Below are positions 44,935 through 53,222 of a stretch of 64,000 bases of DNA, piece by piece. This stretch comes from Pseudaquabacterium pictum (GTDB taxonomy: Bacteria; Pseudomonadota; Gammaproteobacteria; Burkholderiales; Burkholderiaceae_C). The position numbers were made by a program, and so were the translations under genes. The DNA lies in contig NZ_BJCL01000001.1 in assembly GCF_005403045.1 (NCBI RefSeq), forward strand, positions 806,001 through 870,000, given 5' to 3'. The stretch's first letter is position 1. Each line of letters starts with the position of its first letter. Under the pieces are notes generated by a model that saw only the letters and a program-made list of their open reading frames with translations, did no database searches and was not told where the DNA came from.

Positions 44935-45162
44935 TCAGTCCGGATCGCGTTCGAGCAGCCAGGCCAGCAGCACGATCAGCAGCGCCCACAGGCTGAACAG
45001 CGCCAGCGGCAGCAGCGGCAGGCCCCAGACCGTGGCCGGGTGGTCCCACAGCGCCAGCAGCGGCCAGTTCAGCAGCAGCAGGCCGGCCGCGAACAGCGCG
45101 GCCAGGCGCGGACCGGTGGACGGGGCAGTGGCGGGTGGCACAGGACATTCTGGCGCCCGCAC
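44935..45162 (-). CDS. Small two-helix membrane protein upstream of the CrbS-like kinase
   Basis: This 75-residue protein has two hydrophobic segments (about residues 19-37 and 46-68, LAALFAAGLLLLNWPLLAL and LLPLALFSLWALLIVLLAWL) and a short charged tail ERDPD. It lies 10 bases before the kinase gene and is presumably co-transcribed. Small membrane partners beside symporter-type proteins (like DUF485 beside ActP) are known, so a partner for the sensor's symporter domain is plausible. I do not recognise a named family. Confidence 0.65.
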   Translation of the reverse strand: MRAPECPVPPATAPSTGPRLAALFAAGLLLLNWPLLALWDHPATVWGLPLLPLALFSLWALLIVLLAWLLERDPD

Positions 45163-45293
45163 GCCGACACCAGGCTGACGCCGCGCCGCCCCCGACCCAC
45201 GGGGTTCCGGGTTCCAGGTTCCTCAGGGATTACGCTGATCTGGCGCCGAAATCCCGCATCACGGAACGTCAACTCAGGGTTGCACCTGATTTT

Positions 45294-45336
45294 GTCAGCT
45301 GGTGTTGGCCCAGCGTCAGAGATCGGTCAGTCCGCG
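45294..45336. promoter_or_regulatory. GTCAG direct-repeat array 1 (upstream of MHS transporter)
   Basis: GTCAG occurs at 45294, 45315 and 45326, with a degenerate GTTGG at 45304, so the units sit on a pitch of 10-11 bases. The last two units read GTCAGAG-N4-GTCAGTC, and ACCCCACA follows 22 bases after the last one. The same arrangement recurs at 47463-47506. The site lies in the 238-base divergent gap between the sensor genes and the transporter gene, which holds no other gene. Confidence 0.55.
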
Positions 45337-45400
45337 TGCAAATCATGACCCCACACGACGACCTGGACGTCGTTCCCCCACGCTTTTCAGGAGACACCCC

Positions 45401-47107
45401 ATGGCAACCGCCAGCATGGCCGCAAAGGCCCCCGCGCATGACGCGCCGATGACCAAGGAGGAGAAGAAGGTCATCTTCGCCTCGTCCCTCGGCACGGTGT
45501 TCGAGTGGTACGACTTCTACCTCTACGGCTCGCTCGCCGTCTTCATCGGCAAGCAGTTCTTCGCCGCGCTGGACCCGACGGCCCAGTTCATCGCCTCGCT
45601 GCTGGCCTTTGCCGCCGGCTTCATCGTGCGGCCCTTCGGCGCGCTGGTGTTCGGCCGCCTGGGCGACATGATCGGCCGCAAGTACACCTTCCTGGTCACC
45701 ATCCTGATCATGGGCCTGTCGACCTTCATCGTCGGCATCCTGCCCAGCTACGCCAGCATCGGCGTGGCTGCGCCGATCATCCTGGTCGGCCTGCGCATCC
45801 TGCAGGGCCTGGCGCTGGGCGGCGAGTACGGTGGCGCCGCCACCTACGTGGCCGAGCATGCGCCGCACGGCAAGCGCGGTGCCTACACCGCCTGGATCCA
45901 GACCACCGCCACGCTGGGCCTGTTCCTGTCGCTGATGGTGATCCTGGGCACCCGCACCTTCCTGGGCGACGCCGCCTTCGCCGATTGGGGATGGCGCGTG
46001 CCGTTCATCCTGTCGATCGCCCTGCTGGCCATCAGCGTGTGGATCCGGCTGTCGATGAATGAATCGCCCGCCTTCAAGAAGATGAAGGAAGAAGGCAAGA
46101 CCTCGAAGGCACCGCTGACCGAAGCCTTCGGTCAATGGAAGAACATGAAGATCGTCGCACTGGCGCTGTTCGGTCTGGTGATGGGCCAGGGCGTGGTCTG
46201 GTACACCGGCCAGTTCTATGCGCTGTTCTTCCTGGCCAACGTGCTGAAGGTCGACTCGGCCACCGCCAACATCATGGTGGCGGTGTCGCTGATCATCGGC
46301 ACGCCGTTCTTCGTGGTCTTCGGCACCCTGTCGGACAAGATCGGCCGCAAGCCGATCATCCTGGCCGGCATGCTGCTGGCCGTGCTGACCTACTTCCCGC
46401 TGTTCAGCGCACTGACCAGCGCCGCCAACCCCGAGCTGGCCAAGGCCCAGGCCACGGCGCAGATCAGCGTCAAGGCCGACCCCAAGAGCTGCTCGTTCCA
46501 GGGCAGCCCGGTCGCCCGTGAGGTCGACTTCACCAGCGCCTGCGACATCGCCAAGCGTGCACTGACGCAGAGCTCGGCCAGCTATGCCAACGAGGCCCTG
46601 CCCGCCGGCAGCCCGACCATCATCAAGATCGGCGACAAGGAGCTGACGCCGCCGAACGCGACCACGATGGCCGGTGGCCACAAGTTCGACGAGGCCTCGG
46701 CCAAGGCCATCGCCGGCTTCAAGAAGGACCTGGCCGATGCGCTGAAGGCCGCCGGCTACCCGCCCAAGGCCAAGCCCATCGAGTTCATGGGCGGCCAGTG
46801 GTGGCAGGTGGTGGGCATCCTGACCATCCTGGTGATCTACGTGACCATGGTCTACGGCCCGATCGCCGCCATGCTGGTGGAGCTGTTCCCGACCCGCATC
46901 CGCTACACCTCGATGAGCCTGCCGTACCACATCGGCAACGGCTGGTTCGGCGGCCTGCTGCCCTCGATCACCTTCGCGATGGTGGCCGCCAACGGCAACA
47001 TGTACCACGGCCTGTGGTACCCGATCGTGATCGCTGGTGTGTGCTTCGTGATCGGCCTGATCTTCGTGCGCGAGACCAAGGACGTGGACATCTACGCCCG
47101 CGACTGA
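45401..47107 (+). CDS. MHS-family MFS transporter with an extra periplasmic-loop insertion
   Basis: This 568-residue major facilitator has the family signatures GRLGDMIGRK at 85-94 and GTLSDKIGRK at 308-317, and the MHS-type start FEWYDFYLYG. MHS members are proton symporters for carboxylates, shikimate or osmolytes. An unusual insertion of about 125 residues (341-465) between two membrane segments carries two cysteines, C364 and C381. AGGAG precedes the ATG at 45401. The genes around it suggest a monocarboxylate or acetate-related substrate. Confidence 0.83.
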   Translation: MATASMAAKAPAHDAPMTKEEKKVIFASSLGTVFEWYDFYLYGSLAVFIGKQFFAALDPTAQFIASLLAFAAGFIVRPFGALVFGRLGDMIGRKYTFLVTILIMGLSTFIVGILPSYASIGVAAPIILVGLRILQGLALGGEYGGAATYVAEHAPHGKRGAYTAWIQTTATLGLFLSLMVILGTRTFLGDAAFADWGWRVPFILSIALLAISVWIRLSMNESPAFKKMKEEGKTSKAPLTEAFGQWKNMKIVALALFGLVMGQGVVWYTGQFYALFFLANVLKVDSATANIMVAVSLIIGTPFFVVFGTLSDKIGRKPIILAGMLLAVLTYFPLFSALTSAANPELAKAQATAQISVKADPKSCSFQGSPVAREVDFTSACDIAKRALTQSSASYANEALPAGSPTIIKIGDKELTPPNATTMAGGHKFDEASAKAIAGFKKDLADALKAAGYPPKAKPIEFMGGQWWQVVGILTILVIYVTMVYGPIAAMLVELFPTRIRYTSMSLPYHIGNGWFGGLLPSITFAMVAANGNMYHGLWYPIVIAGVCFVIGLIFVRETKDVDIYARD

Positions 47108-47134
47108 CCGCCAACCCTGCCTCGCTGAACTCCG

Positions 47135-47156
47135 ACCGGGCGCCCAGGCGCCCGGT
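47135..47156 (+). terminator. Hairpin after the MHS transporter gene
   Basis: ACCGGGCG (47135-47142) pairs with CGCCCGGT (47149-47156) around a six-base loop. It is 28 bases after the stop codon. Only TCTCC follows, so it may be a weak terminator or an RNA-stabilising hairpin before the downstream small gene. Confidence 0.45.
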
Positions 47157-47188
47157 TCTCCATGGATCCCAACACAGGACAAGCAACC

Positions 47189-47359
47189 ATGTGGAAACTT
47201 CTGGTCGCCTTCATCATCTTCGCCGCCCTGGGCCTGTACGTGCTCAAGCAGGCCGGCGGCGATGTCAACATGGGCGGCGAAAGCCATGACGTGACCGGCG
47301 GCCATGCCGCCTCGGCGCCCGCAGCACCCGCCGCGCCCGCCTCCGCCGCATCGCAGTGA
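47189..47359 (+). CDS. Small single-span membrane protein
   Basis: This 56-residue protein has one membrane segment (LLVAFIIFAALGLYVL, about 4-19) and a hydrophilic tail ending in an Ala/Pro-rich stretch. The ATG at 47189 follows AGGA by nine bases; an in-frame ATG at 47162 is also possible but lies beside the upstream hairpin. It sits between the MHS transporter and DUF485/actP genes. No named family is recognised; good spacing and codon use support it as real. Confidence 0.6.
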   Translation: MWKLLVAFIIFAALGLYVLKQAGGDVNMGGESHDVTGGHAASAPAAPAAPASAASQ

Positions 47360-47388
47360 TGCCTGCGGCCTCGCGGCCGCTCCCGCAG

Positions 47389-47426
47389 CCGAAGCCGGCC
47401 GCACCCCTGGGTGCCGCCGGCTTCGG
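47389..47426 (+). terminator. Strong hairpin before the DUF485-actP promoter
   Basis: An 18-base inverted repeat with one mismatch (CCGAAGCCGGC arms, inner GCACCC/GGGTGC) occupies 47389-47406 and 47409-47426. It begins 30 bases after the small membrane protein gene. It is followed by TGCTTCTGG, not a clear T tract. It likely separates the upstream transcript from the DUF485-actP unit. Confidence 0.55.
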
Positions 47427-47462
47427 TGCTTCTGGAACCCGGCAGTTGGCCGACGCAGCGCC

Positions 47463-47506
47463 GTCAGTGCCGCGTCAGTGCCGGGTCAGAGCCTGGTCAG
47501 TCTCGC
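47463..47506. promoter_or_regulatory. GTCAG direct-repeat array 2 (upstream of DUF485-actP)
   Basis: GTCAG occurs four times at exact 11-base spacing: 47463, 47474, 47485 and 47496. The units read GTCAGTGCCGC, GTCAGTGCCGG, GTCAGAGCCTG and GTCAGTCTCGC. ACCCCACA follows 23 bases after the last unit, and the DUF485 ATG lies 48 bases after it. Same-face repeats like these suggest cooperative binding by an activator. Confidence 0.6.
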
Positions 47507-47543
47507 CGCGCAGACTGCACCCCACAACTGAAGGAGCAACGCG

Positions 47544-47852
47544 ATGAGCGACAACGTGGTGGCCCGCATCCGGGCGAATCCGAAGTACCAGGAGCTGAAG
47601 CGCAAGCGCAGTTCCTTCGGCTGGTGGCTCACGCTGCTGATGATGGTCGTGTACTACGGCTACATCGCGCTGATCGCCTGGAACAAGCCCTTCCTGGCGC
47701 AGCCGCTGGGCAACGGCGTCACCACCCTGGGCGTGCCCATCGGCATGGGCGTCATCGTGTTCACCATCATCATCACCGGCATCTATGTGCGGCGCGCCAA
47801 CGGCGAGTTCGACCAGCTGACGCGTGAAATCCTCGAGGATGTCGCCAAATGA
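47544..47852 (+). CDS. DUF485-family membrane protein (ActP partner, YjcH-like)
   Basis: This 102-residue protein has two membrane segments (about 30-52 and 65-85) and matches DUF485, the YjcH family. Such proteins are encoded directly before the acetate permease ActP in many bacteria; their role is not defined. The stop overlaps the actP start by four bases (ATGA, 47849-47852). GAAGGAG precedes the ATG at 47544. Confidence 0.88.
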   Translation: MSDNVVARIRANPKYQELKRKRSSFGWWLTLLMMVVYYGYIALIAWNKPFLAQPLGNGVTTLGVPIGMGVIVFTIIITGIYVRRANGEFDQLTREILEDVAK

Positions 47853-49585
47853 GCCGCTCATCTAATCTGACAGGCAAGCTTGTCATCCTGGCAGCCATGC
47901 TTGCTGCCAGTGCAGCCTGGGCAGCGGGCGCCGATGTCGGCCAGGCCGCCAGGCAGGCCACCAACTGGACGGCCATCGCGATGTTCGGCGCCTTCGTGGC
48001 CGGCACGCTGTGGATCACCAAGTGGGCGGCCGCCAAGACCAAGAGCGCGGCCGACTTTTACACCGGCGGCGGCGGCATCACCGGCTTCCAGAACGGCCTG
48101 GCCATCGCCGGCGACTACATGTCGGCCGCGTCCTTCCTGGGCATCAGCGCCGCGGTGATGGCCTCGGGCTACGACGGCCTGATCTACTCCATCGGCTTCC
48201 TGGTGGGCTGGCCAGTCATCACCTTCCTGATGGCCGAGCGGTTGCGCAACCTGGGCAAGTTCACCTTTGCCGACGTGGCTGGCTACCGCTTCCAGCAGGG
48301 CCCGATCCGCGCCTTTGCCGCCAGCGGCACGCTGGTGGTGGTGGCGTTCTACCTGATCGCGCAGATGGTGGGCGCGGGCCAGCTGATCAAGCTGCTGTTC
48401 GGGCTGGAATACTGGATGGCGGTGGTCATCGTCGGCGCGCTGATGATGATCTACGTGCTGTTCGGCGGCATGACGGCCACCACCTGGGTGCAGATCATCA
48501 AGGCCTGCCTGCTGCTGGCCGGTGTCACCTTCATGGCCATCATGGTGATGGCGCAGTTCGGCTTCTCGCCCGAGGCGCTGTTCGCCAAGGGCGTGCAGGT
48601 GAAGGCGCAGATCGCGCAGAACGGCGGCAAGACGCCGGAGGAGGCCAATGCCATCGGCCTGGCGCTGATGGGACCGGGCGGCTTCATCAAGGACCCGATC
48701 TCGGCCATCAGCTTCGGCATGGCGCTGATGTTCGGCACCGCCGGCCTGCCGCACATCCTGATGCGCTTCTTCACCGTGCCCGATGCCAAGGAAGCCCGCA
48801 AGAGCGTGTTCTGGGCCACCACCTGGATCGGCTACTTCTACGTGCTGATCTTCATCATCGGCTTCGGCGCCATCACCCTGGTGCTGACCAACCCCGAGTA
48901 CGCCGACACCGCGAAAGGCGTGATCAAGGGCGGCGCCGGCACGGCCAACATGGCCGCGGTGCTGGTGGCCAAGGCGGTGGGTGGCGACGTGTTCTACGGC
49001 TTCATCTCGGCCGTGGCCTTCGCCACCATCCTGGCGGTGGTGGCCGGGCTCACGCTGTCGGGCGCCTCGGCGGTGTCGCATGACCTGTATGCCACGCTGA
49101 TCAAGAAGGGCAACGCCGACAGCAAGGCCGAGCTGAAGGTCTCGCGCATCACCACGCTGTGCCTGGGCGCGCTGGCCGTCACCCTGGGCATCGTGTTCGA
49201 GAAGCAGAACATCGCCTTCATGGTCAGCCTGGCTTTCGCCATCGCTGCGTCGGCCAACTTCCCGGTGCTGTTCATGAGCGTGCTGTGGAAGGACTGCACC
49301 ACCAAGGGCGCGGTGATCGGCGGCTTCCTGGGCCTGATCTCGTCGGTGGGCCTCACCGTGGTGTCGCCGTCGGTGTGGGAGGTGACGCTGGGCAACCCCA
49401 AGGGCTCGGCCTGGTTCCCCTACACCTCGCCGGCGCTGTTCTCGATGGCCATCGGCTTCATCGGCATCTGGCTGTTCAGCGTGCTCGATCGCAGCGCCCA
49501 GGCCGCCAAGGAGCGTGGCCTGTTCGAGGCGCAGCAGGTGCGCTCGGAGACCGGCCTGGGTGCCTCCGGCGCCTCGGGCCACTGA
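47849..49585 (+). CDS. actP: Cation/acetate symporter
   Basis: This 578-residue sodium:solute symporter has a signal-peptide-like start ([16 protein letters not shown]), then about thirteen membrane segments. Conserved pieces include [24 protein letters not shown] and [13 protein letters not shown]. ActP takes up acetate, glycolate and similar small carboxylates with a cation. It is translationally coupled to DUF485. The CrbS-like acetate-sensor operon lies about 2.9 kb upstream on the other strand, which supports an acetate role. Confidence 0.9.
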   Translation: MSRSSNLTGKLVILAAMLAASAAWAAGADVGQAARQATNWTAIAMFGAFVAGTLWITKWAAAKTKSAADFYTGGGGITGFQNGLAIAGDYMSAASFLGISAAVMASGYDGLIYSIGFLVGWPVITFLMAERLRNLGKFTFADVAGYRFQQGPIRAFAASGTLVVVAFYLIAQMVGAGQLIKLLFGLEYWMAVVIVGALMMIYVLFGGMTATTWVQIIKACLLLAGVTFMAIMVMAQFGFSPEALFAKGVQVKAQIAQNGGKTPEEANAIGLALMGPGGFIKDPISAISFGMALMFGTAGLPHILMRFFTVPDAKEARKSVFWATTWIGYFYVLIFIIGFGAITLVLTNPEYADTAKGVIKGGAGTANMAAVLVAKAVGGDVFYGFISAVAFATILAVVAGLTLSGASAVSHDLYATLIKKGNADSKAELKVSRITTLCLGALAVTLGIVFEKQNIAFMVSLAFAIAASANFPVLFMSVLWKDCTTKGAVIGGFLGLISSVGLTVVSPSVWEVTLGNPKGSAWFPYTSPALFSMAIGFIGIWLFSVLDRSAQAAKERGLFEAQQVRSETGLGASGASGH

Positions 49586-49597
49586 CCGAGACCGAAC

Positions 49598-49648
49598 GCG
49601 GCCGGTGCCGGCCGCCTGCCTTCAGCCCGGGCCGGACCCGGGCTTTTT
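49598..49648. terminator. Two hairpins ending actP; second overlaps the soxR 3' end
   Basis: GCGGCCGG/CCGGCCGC forms a first hairpin (49598-49615). AGCCCGGG (49624-49631) and CCCGGGCT (49637-49644) form a second with a five-base loop, followed by a T run (49644-49648, TTTTTCTT). The second is a good intrinsic terminator for actP on the plus strand. It lies within the last codons of soxR, which reads through it from the opposite direction. Confidence 0.75.
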
Positions 49649-50119
49649 CTTGGGCGCGCGTCGGCCAGCCGTTGGGGCTTGCATCAATCGCTGCGCACCG
49701 CTGCCCAGCGCGCCGCACTGGTCAGACGGGTTCCACAGCGCGCAGGCCCGCAGCGACAGGCAGCCGCAGCCGATGCAGCCGTCCAGCCGATCGCGCAGGG
49801 CCTGCAGCGCGGCGATGCGCGCCTCCAGCCCGGCCCGCCAGCCGGCCGACAGCCGGGCCCAGTCGGCCTTGGTGGGCGTGCGCTGCTGCGGCAGGCCGGC
49901 CAGCGCGGCGCCGATCTCGGCCAGGCCGATGCCCAGCTGCTGCGCGGCGCGGATGAAGGCCACCCGCCGCAAGGTGGCGCGGGTGTAGCGGCGTTGGTTG
50001 CCGCCGCTGCGCTCGGCCTGGATCAGGCCGAGCGACTCGTAGTAGTGCAGCGCCGACACGGCCACCCCGGCGCGGGCGGCCAGATCCCCCACGCTGAGCA
50101 GGGCCTGGGATGCAGCCAT
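49622..50119 (-). CDS. soxR: Redox-sensitive MerR-family activator SoxR
   Basis: This 165-residue protein has the MerR DNA-binding domain (SVGDLAARAGVAVSALHYYE), a dimerisation helix and the SoxR [2Fe-2S] motif with C115, C118, C120 and C126 (C-X2-C-X-C-X5-C). SoxR activates a target promoter when its cluster is oxidised by redox-cycling compounds. A perfect SoxR box lies directly upstream in the divergent gap, driving an MFS exporter, not soxS. The last ten residues (PKKKPGSGPG-like) are encoded within the actP terminator hairpin. Confidence 0.92.
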   Translation of the reverse strand: MAASQALLSVGDLAARAGVAVSALHYYESLGLIQAERSGGNQRRYTRATLRRVAFIRAAQQLGIGLAEIGAALAGLPQQRTPTKADWARLSAGWRAGLEARIAALQALRDRLDGCIGCGCLSLRACALWNPSDQCGALGSGAQRLMQAPTAGRRAPKKKPGSGPG

Positions 50120-50122
50120 CGG

Positions 50123-50153
50123 TTGACCTCAAGTTGACTTGAGGTCCTATTGT
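50123..50153 (+). promoter_or_regulatory. SoxR-controlled promoter with perfect SoxR box
   Basis: TTGACC (-35, 50123-50128) and TATTGT (-10, 50148-50153) are separated by 19 bases, the long spacer typical of SoxR promoters. The 18-base dyad CCTCAAGTTGACTTGAGG (50127-50144) spans the spacer and matches the known SoxR box closely. It reads toward the MFS gene at 50183. Confidence 0.92.
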
Positions 50154-50182
50154 GCGGGCATCCGTCTCCCCACCACCCGCCC

Positions 50183-51544
50183 ATGCACGCCGACACCCTG
50201 CCCGCCCCCACCCTGTTCAGCCACGGCCGCCTGGCGGCCTGCAGTGGCGGCCTGGTGCTGGTGTCGCTGCTGGCCTTCGAGGCGATGGCCGTTGCCGCCG
50301 CCATGCCGGCCATCGCCGCCGCGCTGGACGGCCTGCCGCTGTACGCCCTGGCCTTCGGCGGCATGCAGGCGACCTCGGTGCTGGGCATGGTGCTGGCCGG
50401 CCGGGCCTGCGACCGGCGCGGCCCGCTGCCGGCCACCGTGGCCGGACTGCTGCTGTTCGGTGCCGGCCTGCTGCTGGCCGGCCTGGCACCGGCGATGGGC
50501 TGGGTGGTGGCTGGCCGGGTGTTGCAGGGCCTGGGTGGCGGCATGCTGGGCGTGGCGCTGTATGTGGGCCTGGGCCGGGTGGTGCCATCCGGCCTGCACC
50601 CGCAGCTGTTTGCGGCAATGGCGGCGGCCTGGGTGCTGCCGGGCCTGCTCGGCCCGCTGGCCGCCACCGCGCTGGTGGACATGGCCGGCTGGCGTGCGGT
50701 GTTCCTGGCGGTGCTGGCGGCGGTGCCGCTGGCCGCAGCGCTGTTGCTGCCAGCCCTGGCGCGCCTGCCAGCCAACGCCGACTTCGCTGCTGCACAGGCC
50801 GGGCCGGCCGAAGCCCCGGTTGTCTGGGCGCTGGTGGCGGTGGCCGGCGCCCTGCTGCTGCATGGCGCGGGCACCGCCGGCGGTGCCGCCTGGGGCGGCC
50901 CGGCGCTGCTGCTGGGCCTGGCGGGCGCCGGCCTGGCCGCCACCCGCCTGCTGCCAGCCGGCAGCCTGCGGGCCGCGCCGGGCCTGCCCGCGGTGGTGGC
51001 TTTGCGGGCGCTGCTGGCGGCAGCCTTCGCCACGGCCGAGGTGTTCATCCCGCTGGCGCTGACCCGCGAGCAGGGCTGGTCGCTGAGCCAGGCCGGCGGT
51101 GTGCTGAGCGCTGGCGCGGTGTTGTGGAGCGCAGGCAGCGCGGCACAGGCCCGCATCAGCGCGCCGCGGCACCGCCGCCTGGCGCTGCAGGCTGGCCTGC
51201 TGGCGGTGGCGGCGGGCATCGGCGTGGTGGCAGCGCAGTTGCTGCTGGCCGGGCCTGCCTGGGGCGTGGTGGTGGGCTGGGCGGTGGCCGGCTTCGGCAT
51301 CGGGCTGGGCTTTCCGATGCTGTCGGTGCGCACGCTGGCGCTGTCGACACCGGCCACCCAGGGCCGCAACGCCGCGGCCGTGCAGCTGGCCGATGCGCTG
51401 GGCTGCAGCGCCGCGCTGGCGCTGGCCGGCGCGCTGTTCAACCTGGCCGGCCACCAGGGTGCCATGGCCTATGCCCTGCTGCTGGGGCTGGCCCTGCTGC
51501 TGGCCCTGCTGGGCGCGGCGCTGGCGCGCCGGGCCTTCGACTGA
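50183..51544 (+). CDS. MFS exporter under SoxR control
   Basis: This 453-residue transporter has about fourteen hydrophobic segments and a DHA-type motif A (GRACDRRGPLPATV) after the second segment, so it is a drug/proton antiporter-like protein. The first ATG at 50183 is chosen; an in-frame TTG at 50150 falls inside the -10 box and cannot be the start. A SoxR promoter drives it, so it likely exports redox-active compounds such as phenazines, quinones or dyes. Its 3' end is 8 bases from the convergent MlrC-family gene. Confidence 0.82.
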   Translation: MHADTLPAPTLFSHGRLAACSGGLVLVSLLAFEAMAVAAAMPAIAAALDGLPLYALAFGGMQATSVLGMVLAGRACDRRGPLPATVAGLLLFGAGLLLAGLAPAMGWVVAGRVLQGLGGGMLGVALYVGLGRVVPSGLHPQLFAAMAAAWVLPGLLGPLAATALVDMAGWRAVFLAVLAAVPLAAALLLPALARLPANADFAAAQAGPAEAPVVWALVAVAGALLLHGAGTAGGAAWGGPALLLGLAGAGLAATRLLPAGSLRAAPGLPAVVALRALLAAAFATAEVFIPLALTREQGWSLSQAGGVLSAGAVLWSAGSAAQARISAPRHRRLALQAGLLAVAAGIGVVAAQLLLAGPAWGVVVGWAVAGFGIGLGFPMLSVRTLALSTPATQGRNAAAVQLADALGCSAALALAGALFNLAGHQGAMAYALLLGLALLLALLGAALARRAFD

Positions 51545-51551
51545 CGCCGTC

Positions 51552-53063
51552 TCAGTGGCTGGGGCCGGTCAGGTCCACCAGCCCACGCGCCGGGTCGGCC
51601 ACCCGCGGCCACAGCGCGCGCTGCACCTGGTGGTGCGGCAGCGCGGCCATGTCCATCGAGCCGGCGCCGGGCGCCGAGACGTACAGCACCTCGCGCGCCA
51701 GCGGCGCAAAGCCGGCATGGAAGTGCTGGGTGGACTTGGCCACCAGCGCCCGCGGGCGCAGCGGATCGATGCCGGCCACGCGGAAGCAATCAGGGTGGAA
51801 GCTCTGCACCCGGTGGTCGTTGACCACGATGTCGATGGCCGTCGCGTCGACGGGGCCGAAGGCACGCAGCCAAGCCATGCGGCCCAGCGGCGCCAGCGCA
51901 CCGCCGAAGGGCTGCCAGCCGTCGGGGTTCAGGGCCTTCACCTCCACCTGCAGATCGAGCGCCGGGCCCGAGGCCGGCCCCAGCTTGCCGCCGATGCGCA
52001 TGGCCAGCTGCGCGCCCACGCCGGCATCGAAGGCCAGCGCCGTGGCCACCGGATCCCACAGCGGCGACAGCGCCACGCCGCCCACGCGGCGCTCGATCAG
52101 CCGCTGCAGCAGGAAGGTGGAGTCGCCCGCGGCACCGATGCCGGGGTTGTCGGCGGTGTCGGCCAGCACCACCGGCCGGCCGTCGGGCGCCAGTTCCAGC
52201 AGCCGGTCGATGGCCTGGTCGATCGACAGGAAGGGCGGCACGATGGCATCCCGGGCGGCCCAGACCGATTCGCCCAGGGCCGTGGCCAGGCGTGCGGCCA
52301 GCGCCGCATCGCCATCGGTCACCACCAGCACCCGGGTGCCGACCTCGGGCGTGTCACCCCAGGGAAAGCCGTGGGCCAGCGACACCGACAGCACGCCGGA
52401 CTCGGCTTCCAGCGCGGTCATGCGCGCCACCAGGCCGGCCATGGGCTCGGCGGTGGTGGGGTAGACACCCAGCATCGCGCAGTCGTAGACCGCCATCACC
52501 GGTCGGATCTCGCCCGCCAGCCGGCGACGCAGCAGGCTGAACACTTCGTCGGCCCGCTCGGCCACGTCCACATGCGGATACTCCTTGTAGATCACCAGGA
52601 GGTCGGCGCTGGCCACCTTCTGGCGGCTGAGGTGGCAGTGCAGGTCCAGCTCGGCGCCGATGGGCACGCCGGGGCCGACCAGGGCGCGCACCCGGGCCAG
52701 CAGGTCGCCCTCGGCATCCGGGTCGCCGTCGGCGATCATCGCGCCGTGCAGGTTCAGCAGCACCGCATCCACCGGCAGCGCGCGCTGCAGGTCGGCCAGG
52801 ATCTCGTCACGCAGGGCCGCGTGGGTGGCGCGGGTGGTGTTGCCGGCCGGCGCGGCAAACGCCGCCAGGCCTTCGACCACCGTCCAGCCCAGGGCCTGGG
52901 CCTGCTGCTTCCAGCGCAGCAGCGGCACGGCGAACAGGCCGGACCGCTCGCCATGCTGGCCGCCGCGCACCAGCATGCTCTGCTGGTAGACCGACAGGCC
53001 GGTGGGGATGGGCGAGAAGGAGTTGGTCTCGGTGCCGAGGCAGGCGGTGAACAGGCGTGTCAT
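51552..53063 (-). CDS. M81-family (MlrC-like) metallopeptidase
   Basis: This 503-residue protein matches the MlrC/M81 family. Features are FTACLGTETNSFSP at the N terminus, the metal-binding LDLHCHLS region with later KEYPHVDVAERA, and DNPGIGAAGDST in the C-terminal domain. MlrC cleaves linearised microcystin, but most family members act on unknown small peptides or amides. The open frame extends upstream through the LDH region, but the ATG at 53063 matches the family start. It diverges from an LDH-like gene across 159 bases in which I see no clear operator. Confidence 0.82.
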   Translation of the reverse strand: MTRLFTACLGTETNSFSPIPTGLSVYQQSMLVRGGQHGERSGLFAVPLLRWKQQAQALGWTVVEGLAAFAAPAGNTTRATHAALRDEILADLQRALPVDAVLLNLHGAMIADGDPDAEGDLLARVRALVGPGVPIGAELDLHCHLSRQKVASADLLVIYKEYPHVDVAERADEVFSLLRRRLAGEIRPVMAVYDCAMLGVYPTTAEPMAGLVARMTALEAESGVLSVSLAHGFPWGDTPEVGTRVLVVTDGDAALAARLATALGESVWAARDAIVPPFLSIDQAIDRLLELAPDGRPVVLADTADNPGIGAAGDSTFLLQRLIERRVGGVALSPLWDPVATALAFDAGVGAQLAMRIGGKLGPASGPALDLQVEVKALNPDGWQPFGGALAPLGRMAWLRAFGPVDATAIDIVVNDHRVQSFHPDCFRVAGIDPLRPRALVAKSTQHFHAGFAPLAREVLYVSAPGAGSMDMAALPHHQVQRALWPRVADPARGLVDLTGPSH

Positions 53064-53222
53064 GGTGGTGTGGGGTTGGCGGATCCCCGATGGTCGGGCA
53101 TGGCGGCCTGTGCCGGCAACCCTGCGGCACCGCGATCTGCCGCACCGACCGCTGCAACCGCGCCCGCGTAAGCTGCAGGCCTGCGCGGCCCGGCCGGGCC
53201 GCCAACCAACAGGACGCAGCGC

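Noticed and set aside
42225-44996. Plus-strand frame of 923 codons opposite the CrbS-like kinase
   Set aside because: Same shadow composition; the minus-strand gene has all kinase and symporter motifs.
45241-45260. Sigma-54 promoter-like GG...GC in the divergent gap (TGGCGCCGAAATCCCGCA)
   Set aside because: GG and GC are 12 bases apart, not 10, and the flanking consensus is missing.
50150-50182. TTG at 50150 as start of the MFS exporter
   Set aside because: It falls within the -10 box of the SoxR promoter, so it cannot be in the transcript as a start; ATG 50183 is used.
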